From NCBI GenBank assembly GCA_024278835.1, contig JAJRSK010000040.1, forward strand, positions 1 to 59,578: 59,578 nucleotides of DNA, given 5' to 3'. The notes under the pieces are model-generated. The model saw only the letters and a list, made by a program, of their open reading frames with translations. It did not search any database and was not told where the DNA came from. Shown here one piece after another: positions 18,445-25,770 of this stretch; position 1 is the stretch's first letter, and each line of letters opens with the position of its first letter. A program made the position numbers and the translations under genes. The DNA comes from Campylobacterales bacterium. GTDB taxonomy: Bacteria; Campylobacterota; Campylobacteria; Campylobacterales; QNZT01.

Positions 18445-18511
18445 CGATAAAAGTAGCAAATTGACGATAAATTGGTGAAAATACTATGAGATGTATTGAC
18501 TTTTATCGTCA
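18441..18511. promoter_or_regulatory. Three operator-like repeats TTGACGATAAA
   Basis: TTGACGATAAAA at 18441, TTGACGATAAAT at 18461 (exactly 20 bp later, two helical turns) and the inverted copy TTTTATCGTCA at 18501-18511. The inverted copy falls between the -35 and -10 of the promoter for the resolvase-like gene. This is the arrangement of a repressor or autoregulator binding site; the obvious candidate binder is the HTH protein encoded downstream. Confidence 0.65.
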
Positions 18512-18524
18512 TATAGGTTATAAT
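18496..18524 (+). promoter_or_regulatory. Near-consensus sigma-70 promoter
   Basis: TTGACT, 17 bases, TATAAT. It lies 26 bp upstream of the resolvase-like gene's ATG and overlaps an inverted operator copy. It should drive the resolvase-like gene and probably ccoG. Confidence 0.8.
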
Positions 18525-18550
18525 CTGGCTATGATTTAAAGGTGGAAATT

Positions 18551-19204
18551 ATGGTTATAGCATTTTTGCGAGGAAAAATAAGGGATTACTCGATCTCTTA
18601 TCAGCAAGAGTTTATTTTGGAATACGCTCAAAAACATGCCATTGCTATTGAAATGACAGAACTTGATAATTCACTTCCTACTACCTCTTTAGAAGAAAGG
18701 GAAGTATTATTAAACCTACTTAAGTCATTAAAAAAACATGATACACTTTTAGTCTATGATACGTCTGCTTTTTCTAAAAAAGTAGGAGAGTTAGCAAAGG
18801 TATTTGATTGCATACTCAAGCATGATATCAATGTTCATATTTGCAAACAAAATCTCGTTATCAACAGTGCAACATCTGCAGGTTTCTTGATGAGTATGCT
18901 CTCTAATCAAAGAGAGATTAACATCAATAAAGAAGTAGCCTCTATCGGTAGACCCAAAGGTAGTTTTTCAAAATCAAAATTTGACAAGTACAAAGGCGAT
19001 ATTGTAAAGATGTTGGAAAAAAACTTATCTGTGAGTGAGATAGCAAAGCGTTTGGGAGTGAGTCGTAGTTCCTTAAAAGATTATATCAATTCAAGATCGT
19101 TAAAAGAGATAGTAGGGCTGCAAAATAATGCAGGAAGCGTTCAGATCAATCTGAATATCACAGATGTGGAACATTCTGAGCAATGTCCATTGACAAATAG
19201 TTAA
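18551..19204 (+). CDS. Resolvase/invertase-like HTH protein lacking the catalytic serine
   Basis: A 217-residue protein with the fold of a small serine recombinase: N-terminal IAFLRG...SISYQQEFILEYA, then LLVYDTSAFSKKVGELAKVF (counterpart of the D-R-L-x-R-x region), the helix SAGFLMSMLSNQREININ and a C-terminal Hin-like helix-turn-helix preceded by GRPKGS (IAKRLGVSRSSLKDYI). Where active enzymes have the VST nucleophile, this one has GKIRD, and the conserved arginines of the active site are largely lost, so it is probably a DNA-binding regulator rather than a recombinase. ATG 18551 is preferred to GTG 18542 because of AAAGGTGG spacing. It sits directly upstream of ccoG and behind repeated operators, suggesting autoregulation. 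Confidence 0.8.
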   Translation: MVIAFLRGKIRDYSISYQQEFILEYAQKHAIAIEMTELDNSLPTTSLEEREVLLNLLKSLKKHDTLLVYDTSAFSKKVGELAKVFDCILKHDINVHICKQNLVINSATSAGFLMSMLSNQREININKEVASIGRPKGSFSKSKFDKYKGDIVKMLEKNLSVSEIAKRLGVSRSSLKDYINSRSLKEIVGLQNNAGSVQINLNITDVEHSEQCPLTNS

Positions 19205-19226
19205 AATTATATAAGGGAGAAAAATT

Positions 19227-20672
19227 ATGGCTGAAGCAGTATTGCCCAGAGATATGAAGGGTTCTAAGAAGAGAATGAGGGAGTACTTAAAGAGTTGGGT
19301 TCCTTATAGATTTCAACGCTATTATACATTCATAGCGATTACGCTATTTGGATTGATTATACCTTGGGTTAAAGTCAATGGAAACCATTTTTTTCTATTG
19401 AACTTTGATCATAAACAAATCCATCTTTTCTTTACTAAGTTTGATATGCAAGAGTTGTATATGATGCCATTTTTACTGATATTTGGTTTCTTGGGGGTCT
19501 TCTTTTTAACGACACTTGGTGGTCGTGTGTGGTGTGGTTGGGCCTGTCCTCAGACGATTTTTCGTGTTATCTATAGAGATTTAATTCAGACTAAGCTCTT
19601 AGGCATCCGTAAAAGCATCAAAAATAAACAAAAAGAACCTGAAGGTCAGATGGGTAAGAGAACAGTTGGTTTCCTTATATGGACGGTTCTGTCGTTTATA
19701 GCAGCGGCTAACTTTGTATGGTTCTTTGTACCACCTGAAGATTTTTTCAACTATATTAAAAACCCAGGTGAACATGGTGTGATGATGGGAACGCTTATCA
19801 TTTTGGCTGCATTTTTAATTTATGATATCGTGAAGCTTAAAGAAGATTTTTGTATCTATGTTTGTCCTTATGCAAGAGTACAGTCTGTTATGTATGATGA
19901 AGAGACGATTCAAACGATTTATAATACACATCGCGGGGGTCATGTTTATAGTGAAGATCAGCAGTCAAAGCTTGTCAATAGTCGCAATGAATTATTGGAT
20001 GTTGATGAGCATAATGAGTGTACGATGTGTGATAGCTGTGTGACGGTTTGTCCAACACATATTGATATCAAGAAGGGAACACAGTTAGAATGTATCAACT
20101 GTCTTGAGTGTGCGGATGCTTGTACACAAGTGATGGGTGCGCTGGGTAAGGAGTCTTTGATTACTTGGACGAGTTATTCGGCAGTAGAAGAGGAGAGAAA
20201 GCCTAAATATATCAGATTTAGAACGATTGCTTATGGTGTTGCTCTTTTAGCGGCACTCGCTGGATTGTTTATAGCAGGGGCTAGTAAAGAGTTTATGCTC
20301 TTAAATATCAATAAAACAACAGAGTTGTATCACATCAAAGACAATGGTCATAGAGTGACCAATGCCTACACTTTCTTAGTACAAAATACCGAAAGAGAAG
20401 ACCATAAGTACTACTTTGAAGTCTTAGGACAACCAGATATCATGATAGCAAGACCTAGCAAACCATTTAAAGTAAAAGCAGGACAAAAAATCAAAAAAGT
20501 GGTTGTGTTACAAACAACAAAAGATTTAGTAAAGGATAAAACAAAAGATACACCAATTCCTTTGACTATCAAGGCATATGCTGTAGATAACAAGGATAAA
20601 ATAGTTGTTGAGAGAAAAACAACATTTGTATTCCCAAGATATGATATTTTGCTGAAGAAAAGAGCAGAATAG
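19227..20672 (+). CDS. ccoG: Cytochrome c oxidase accessory protein CcoG
   Basis: A 481-residue membrane iron-sulfur protein that helps deliver or reduce copper for cbb3-type oxidase assembly. Several membrane helices carry the redox motifs GGRVWCGWACPQTIF and CIYVCPYARVQS. A two-cluster ferredoxin domain follows (CTMCDSCVTVCP and CINCLECADACTQ), then a last helix and an immunoglobulin-like periplasmic C-terminus (ITTELYHIKDN... to end). All cluster cysteines are present. It is downstream of the resolvase-like regulator, and the cco structural genes are not in the window. A strong terminator follows. Confidence 0.95.
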   Translation: MAEAVLPRDMKGSKKRMREYLKSWVPYRFQRYYTFIAITLFGLIIPWVKVNGNHFFLLNFDHKQIHLFFTKFDMQELYMMPFLLIFGFLGVFFLTTLGGRVWCGWACPQTIFRVIYRDLIQTKLLGIRKSIKNKQKEPEGQMGKRTVGFLIWTVLSFIAAANFVWFFVPPEDFFNYIKNPGEHGVMMGTLIILAAFLIYDIVKLKEDFCIYVCPYARVQSVMYDEETIQTIYNTHRGGHVYSEDQQSKLVNSRNELLDVDEHNECTMCDSCVTVCPTHIDIKKGTQLECINCLECADACTQVMGALGKESLITWTSYSAVEEERKPKYIRFRTIAYGVALLAALAGLFIAGASKEFMLLNINKTTELYHIKDNGHRVTNAYTFLVQNTEREDHKYYFEVLGQPDIMIARPSKPFKVKAGQKIKKVVVLQTTKDLVKDKTKDTPIPLTIKAYAVDNKDKIVVERKTTFVFPRYDILLKKRAE

Positions 20673-20679
20673 TTATCTA

Positions 20680-20715
20680 AATCTTTAGGAGAGCAATTCT
20701 CCTAAAGATTTTTCT
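20680..20715 (+). terminator. Rho-independent terminator after ccoG
   Basis: A 13-bp perfect stem (AATCTTTAGGAGA with TCTCCTAAAGATT) and a five-base loop, followed by TTTCT directly after the paired T residues. It ends the resolvase-like/ccoG transcript. Confidence 0.9.
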
Positions 20716-20748
20716 CTAGAATCCGATTTAAAATAAAAAGGATTCTTT

Positions 20749-23583
20749 TTGTTTATAGAGAAGCTACTAAAACCAGCCATTTCCATCATGAATCGTCTCC
20801 CTTTTAAAATTAAGATTATCACTTCCATCTCGGTACTTTTTATACTACTGGTACTTCCTTCTCGTACAACATTTATAAACTATATAAGTAAGAATGATAC
20901 ATACAATAAACAACTTGTAGGTTTATCTTACAATACCCTTATCCATGAACTTATCCAATCAGTGCAGATGCATAGAGGACTTACCAACGCTTATCTACAT
21001 GGCAGTTTAGAATATAAAGCAGACATTTTAAAAAGTGAAAAAGAGATTGCGCAGAAGATGCACGCTTTGATTGCATTTGATAATAGTCACTTTTCCACAC
21101 TAAAGCATAACAAAGATTTTGCCAATGCCTTAAGCAATCTTGAAGTCATTAAACTCAAGACTATCAATAGCACTAGAAGCAATCATGATATCTTTATCAG
21201 ACATAGTGAAGTCATTTCACAGCTGATTAAAACATTTAAAGCGATTGCAACCATAAGCTCTTTTAGCAATAGTGATGACAAGAGAGTGGACTATATCGCA
21301 CAAATGTTGCAAGAAAAATTACTGCTTTTAGAAGAAAACACAGGAAAACTAAGGGGCTTAGCCACAGGGATATTTAAGGATAAGAAGATTTCTAAAACAC
21401 AAAAAAGTGAATTACTCGGACTCTATACCCTCATAAAATCCTTAGAAACAAATCTTCTTGAAAATCAAGCACTGGTGGATATGGATACTTATCTAGATAT
21501 TCAAAAAAAGACATCCCTTGTTTCTTTAAAATTGCAAGAGATGCTCCATACTATCAATAAAAACATTATCATGATAGAGACATCCAACTATGATAGTAAG
21601 CGATTTTTTAGAGATGCTGCGGTGGCTATAGGAGAGCAAGTTAAACTATTTAACCTGCTCTCTAGCAACTATAAGAGCGTAGTAGAAGCCTTACACCTTG
21701 AGATGCTGACTAATTTTGCCCTTACTGTAGTAGGTTTCTTGGTGATACTTTTTTTATCTATCTATATTTTTGCTGCCTTTTATCACTCTATCGCTAAAAG
21801 CCTCAAAAAGCTACAAACCGCTTCTCGTATGATTTCCGAGGGTAGGACGCATATAAAGCTCAATGTAGATACCAAAGATGAGATAGGAGATGCCCTCACA
21901 GCTTTTAATGAGATGAGCGCTAAACTCACGCAAAATATCTCTTTTCTTGATGGATATAAGATGGCGATAGATGAGAGTAGTATCGTTTCAAAAGCTGATC
22001 CACATGGTATCATCACTTATGTTAATGGCAAATTTTGTGAACTTTCTGGTTATAGTGAAAAAGAACTCATAGGTCGCTCACACAATATAGTCCGTCATCC
22101 TGACATGCCAAGGGATGCATTTAAAGAGATGTGGAAAACCTTAAAATCCAAAAAGATTTGGCAAGGTGTTGTCAAAAATAAAACCAAAGAGGGAGGGTAC
22201 TATATCGTAGATGCCACTGTCATTCCTGTGCTTGATGGTATCGGTGAAGTCATCGAGTATATTGGTGTGAGGCATGATATCACAGAGCTTGAAAAAAGTA
22301 AAGAGGAGATTAAAAAACAAAAGATTGATGTTTTAACGGGCTTAGCCAACAATGGTCAGTTAGCTGAAGATTTAGAGTTTTCAAAAAAACCTATACTTTT
22401 ATATCTAAATATCGATGATTTTGCCTCTTTAAATGAATTTTACGGCTCTAAGATGGGAGATAGTGTACTCGTGCATTTAAGTGAGATTTTAAGAGAAGTG
22501 GCAAAAAGTGCAGGATGTAAACTGTATAAGCTCTATGCGGATGAGTTTATACTCCTCTTTGAGGAGGGTAAACTAAATAAGAAAAACTTTACAGAGGTAT
22601 TAAAAGAGATTATTAATCATATTGAAGTAGAGACGATAGAGTGTGACAGTAAGAACTGTGTGAGTGTTACACTAAGCGCAGGTGTTGCTTTTTATGAAGA
22701 GGGGCAAGAGCATACGGAATTACCTCTCAATGCAAGTATGGCACGCAAAATTGCAAAATCCGAAAATAAAAAGTTTTTACTTTATGATAAAACTATGCGT
22801 AAAGAAGATGATTATGCAAACAACATCAAATGGATAAATAAAATCAAAGAGGCATTAAATGAGGAACGCATCACAACATTTTTTCAACCTATCATTGATA
22901 ATAAAACAGGAGCTATTACAAAATATGAGTCGCTTGTTAGGATGATAGATACTGATGGGAAAGTCATCTCACCATTTTTCTTCTTGGATATAGCAAAAAA
23001 ATCGAAACTTTATACAAAAATTACAAAAATCGTTATAGATAGGACGATGGAAACCTTTTATAAACTTCCTCAGTATGAATTTTCTATGAATATCACTGTA
23101 GAGGATATCTACGACAAAGAGATTTCAGCATATATCTTTGAAAAATTGGTAAATTTTCCTCACCCTGAAAAAGTGATATTTGAGATTACAGAGTCTGAAG
23201 AGATAAAAGATTATGAACATGTCAATCTATTTATCACAAAAATCAAAAGTATAGGTGCCAAAATCGCGATAGATGACTTTGGTTCAGGCTATGCAAACTT
23301 TGAGCATATCATCTCCCTACACGCAGATTTTATCAAGATAGATGGCTCTATCATCAAAAATATAGATACCAATGAAGATTCACGCATCATTACAGAAGCT
23401 ATTATCGCATTTTCTAAAAAACTTGGTAGTAAAACGGTGGTAGAGTATGTGCATAATAAAGCCGTGTATGAAAAAGTCAAAGCCATGGGTGCAGACTTTT
23501 CTCAAGGCTTTCATCTAGGAGAACCAGCTGCAGAGTTAGTTAGCATCAAAGAATTTCTTGCCTTGCACGAAGAAGCGGTATAG
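20749..23583 (+). CDS. NIT-HAMP-PAS-GGDEF-EAL membrane sensor
   Basis: A 944-residue receptor. TM1 is IITSISVLFILLVL (about 27-40). The periplasmic region (about 60-320) resembles the nitrate/nitrite-sensing NIT domain (LIQSVQMHRGLTNAYLHGS...). TM2 is at about 325-345, then HAMP, an Aer-like PAS (FCELSGYSEKELIGRSHNIVRHPDMP), a degenerate GGDEF reading YADEF and an EAL domain with YESLVRM, EITESEEI and IDDFGSGYANF. The diguanylate cyclase is probably dead, and EAL may still hydrolyse c-di-GMP or only bind it. Start TTG 20749 with AAAGGA upstream; ATG 20788 is an alternative. Confidence 0.85.
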   Translation: MFIEKLLKPAISIMNRLPFKIKIITSISVLFILLVLPSRTTFINYISKNDTYNKQLVGLSYNTLIHELIQSVQMHRGLTNAYLHGSLEYKADILKSEKEIAQKMHALIAFDNSHFSTLKHNKDFANALSNLEVIKLKTINSTRSNHDIFIRHSEVISQLIKTFKAIATISSFSNSDDKRVDYIAQMLQEKLLLLEENTGKLRGLATGIFKDKKISKTQKSELLGLYTLIKSLETNLLENQALVDMDTYLDIQKKTSLVSLKLQEMLHTINKNIIMIETSNYDSKRFFRDAAVAIGEQVKLFNLLSSNYKSVVEALHLEMLTNFALTVVGFLVILFLSIYIFAAFYHSIAKSLKKLQTASRMISEGRTHIKLNVDTKDEIGDALTAFNEMSAKLTQNISFLDGYKMAIDESSIVSKADPHGIITYVNGKFCELSGYSEKELIGRSHNIVRHPDMPRDAFKEMWKTLKSKKIWQGVVKNKTKEGGYYIVDATVIPVLDGIGEVIEYIGVRHDITELEKSKEEIKKQKIDVLTGLANNGQLAEDLEFSKKPILLYLNIDDFASLNEFYGSKMGDSVLVHLSEILREVAKSAGCKLYKLYADEFILLFEEGKLNKKNFTEVLKEIINHIEVETIECDSKNCVSVTLSAGVAFYEEGQEHTELPLNASMARKIAKSENKKFLLYDKTMRKEDDYANNIKWINKIKEALNEERITTFFQPIIDNKTGAITKYESLVRMIDTDGKVISPFFFLDIAKKSKLYTKITKIVIDRTMETFYKLPQYEFSMNITVEDIYDKEISAYIFEKLVNFPHPEKVIFEITESEEIKDYEHVNLFITKIKSIGAKIAIDDFGSGYANFEHIISLHADFIKIDGSIIKNIDTNEDSRIITEAIIAFSKKLGSKTVVEYVHNKAVYEKVKAMGADFSQGFHLGEPAAELVSIKEFLALHEEAV

Positions 23584-23592
23584 CTTCTTCGT
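23567..23592. terminator. Bidirectional hairpin between convergent genes
   Basis: ACGAAGAAGC and GCTTCTTCGT form a perfect 10-bp stem with a six-base loop that includes the stop codon of the sensor gene (23581-23583) and touches the stop of the coiled-coil gene on the other strand. T-tracts are poor, so this is a likely but weak bidirectional terminator. Confidence 0.6.
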
Positions 23593-24587
23593 TAGCGATA
23601 TTTCTCTTTATACTTTTTGATGACATCATCAGCATTTTTATTGATTTCTTCATTTGTATCTGCAACGTAATGTAGTGCTTTTTTTGCAAGTTTTATCAAA
23701 TTAATATCATCTTTAGTGCCGCTGTTAAATTTCTCATAGGTTCGATTTTGCGCCGCTTGTTCAAGCTTGTCAAAAAAGCGCTTTTCTATCTCATCTGGTG
23801 TCACATTTTTTAGAGAATTTTTATATCTTTTTGTGTTATCTTCAGATTCCTTAAGACTTATTTGTGTCTGGTTGAGTGTCTCTTGGAGTAGTGTATTTTT
23901 TTGTTTTAATGCATCCATCTCTTTTACTTTGCTTTTAAGTTCTATGGCTGCAATTTTTTTCTCATTGAGTATGGATTCTAGTTCTATGAGTTTGCCTTCT
24001 TTAGCTTTTTTTTCATCAAGAAGTTTCACCTCGTTTGCCTTGTGCTTATCTATCATGATAGAGAGTTTTTCCAACTCTTTGTCTCTACTATCTTTGACTT
24101 CTTTTAGCTTTGTTAACTCGCCTTGCAAAAGTGTATGGTGCTCTTTTACGCGGTTTATCACCTCGTTTTGATTGGCTGATTCTTTGAGAACTTTTTTAAA
24201 TTCATGATGTTTCTCATCTAGTTGTGTTTGGAGAAGACTTTTTTGTTTTTGTTCCTCTTGTATGCGAGATTCTCTATCTTCGACATTGCTCTTAAGCATA
24301 GATAGTTTTGCGCTATAGTCACTAAGTCTATCCTCAAGTTCTGTCGTTTTGCGCGACGAAGTTTCTAACTCATTTTGAACATTGATAAACTGCTCTTTGA
24401 TAAGCGTTGATTCCTCTTCACTCATTTTTAGTGCGTCTTTGCTTTTTGTTAAATCTGACTCCAATGTTTCTATGATGGTGCCATATTTTTCATTTGCAAA
24501 GGCTCTTTTGAGTAGCCACCCAAATAAAAACCCTAGGGCAAGTGCTATTAGTAGACAAATTGCCATTTTTATGATTAATTCTTGCAT
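23592..24587 (-). CDS. Membrane-anchored coiled-coil protein
   Basis: A 331-residue protein. ATG 24587 (MQELIIKMAICLL) is chosen over a longer in-frame start because GAAGGGA lies just before it and it begins one base after the upstream stop. One N-terminal helix (MAICLLIALALGFLFGWLL) is followed by a nearly continuous coiled coil (about 40-270) rich in Lys, Glu and Leu, then a short C-terminal domain (DEIEKRFFDKLEQAAQNR). No enzymatic motif. It is cotranscribed with the BON-OmpA protein, suggesting a structural envelope complex that bridges inner membrane and cell wall; function not known. Confidence 0.7.
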   Translation of the reverse strand: MQELIIKMAICLLIALALGFLFGWLLKRAFANEKYGTIIETLESDLTKSKDALKMSEEESTLIKEQFINVQNELETSSRKTTELEDRLSDYSAKLSMLKSNVEDRESRIQEEQKQKSLLQTQLDEKHHEFKKVLKESANQNEVINRVKEHHTLLQGELTKLKEVKDSRDKELEKLSIMIDKHKANEVKLLDEKKAKEGKLIELESILNEKKIAAIELKSKVKEMDALKQKNTLLQETLNQTQISLKESEDNTKRYKNSLKNVTPDEIEKRFFDKLEQAAQNRTYEKFNSGTKDDINLIKLAKKALHYVADTNEEINKNADDVIKKYKEKYR

Positions 24588-24588
24588 A

Positions 24589-25629
24589 TTATTTCCCTTC
24601 TTGTACGTGTATTTCAACGCGTCTATTGATGACGTCTTCTGGTGCACCTATAGGGTTTTCTTCCCCATATCCTTTAGACTTGATGAGTGAAGCTCTAACA
24701 CCTGATTTGATGAGGTAGGTGCGTACGGCATCAGCTCTTTTTTGACTGAGTACTTTGTTATAGATAGTGCCACCTTTTGAATCTGTATAACCTGCGACTT
24801 GTATTGTAGTATTGTCAAGTCCCAGCAGGATATCTATCACTTCATTGAGCGTATCTTTACTTGGCCTAGATATATCACTACTGCGATAATCAAAGGTTAT
24901 CGTGTTTGAAGATATGATACTGTTGATATTTTCTTCAGCTTCTTCTATTGTGAGATGTTGAGGGGTTACAAATATATCCCTAGGTGCTTCTACGATTATC
25001 TCTTCTTTTATTATTTTTATTTTAGGTTCTTTTACTTTGACTGAAAACTTTTCTTTTGTGACAGGTATAAATGCTTCTACTCTGATTTCATTTTCTATGG
25101 TATATCCAGCATCAAGAAATGATTCAAGATATGAGTTTATAGTCTCTTCCTGTGCTTTATCTGTTAATTTTCCTTCGATTTTTAAGCTTTTTTTATCGAT
25201 ATAGAGTGCAAAATCTTTAATCTTCTCTTTTTTTGCATTTTCGATGAGTCCTAAAGTATCTTTACTAAAGTGAAAAGGTGCAACATATGTAACAAATTGG
25301 ATATCTTTGATACAGTTATTTTTTTCACATATTTTTTCGATGCTTGAAACTATCTCAGAGGTATTGTCTTCTTGTGATAATATACCGGCGATTTTAGTTT
25401 TTTCTCCTGTAACATAAGCAAAGGATGCCTCTTTAAGGGGGTTTTTAGCAGGTGCCGGGGTTAAAAGTTCTTCTTTTTTCTCTTTTGGTATGATGACACT
25501 AGCCACGCTACGGACTTCTTTTTTCTCTACAAGTTCTGCATAGAATGCATCTTTTTTGCTGTCAATGCACAGATAAATAAATAGTGCCGTGATAACCAGC
25601 CCAAGTAAGAGAATGGTCTTTCCCCTCAT
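24589..25629 (-). CDS. Inner-membrane-anchored BON-OmpA peptidoglycan-binding protein
   Basis: A 346-residue protein with one N-terminal helix (TILLLGLVITALFIYLCI), a middle region (about 60-210) with BON-like alpha/beta units (KKSLKIEGKLTDKAQEETIN) and a C-terminal OmpA-like domain (about 235-346). The latter has the usual NTITFDYRSSDI, VAGYTDSKGG and LSQKRADAVRTYLI with Asp/Arg that bind diaminopimelate. A BON plus OmpA plus TM design resembles Mycobacterium ArfA. ATG follows AAAGGGG. A TATCATGATA copy lies 80 bp upstream in the leader. Confidence 0.8.
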   Translation of the reverse strand: MRGKTILLLGLVITALFIYLCIDSKKDAFYAELVEKKEVRSVASVIIPKEKKEELLTPAPAKNPLKEASFAYVTGEKTKIAGILSQEDNTSEIVSSIEKICEKNNCIKDIQFVTYVAPFHFSKDTLGLIENAKKEKIKDFALYIDKKSLKIEGKLTDKAQEETINSYLESFLDAGYTIENEIRVEAFIPVTKEKFSVKVKEPKIKIIKEEIIVEAPRDIFVTPQHLTIEEAEENINSIISSNTITFDYRSSDISRPSKDTLNEVIDILLGLDNTTIQVAGYTDSKGGTIYNKVLSQKRADAVRTYLIKSGVRASLIKSKGYGEENPIGAPEDVINRRVEIHVQEGK

Positions 25630-25770
25630 TTTTACCCCTTTATATAATTATAATATTTATTTATAACATATTTTATATTAATAAAGATAGTTTGATATTT
25701 GAATTTCTCTTATCATGATAGGGGAGCAATGAAGGAAAAAGTTTCCTCCATTGTATAAATTATATGATTT

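Noticed and set aside
18551-19204. Active phase-switch invertase with inverted recombination sites
   Set aside because: The nucleophilic serine region is replaced, and the repeats near it look like operators (two direct copies 20 bp apart and one in the promoter), not paired crossover sites flanking a switchable segment.
23767-24171. Ser/Phe-rich frame opposite the coiled-coil protein
   Set aside because: Reverse complement of Lys/Glu-rich coiled-coil codons; no start signal.
25726-25765. Possible terminator after nrdA
   Set aside because: A 10-bp imperfect stem (AATGGAGGAA with TTCCTTCATT) is present but no T-tract follows on the coding strand.
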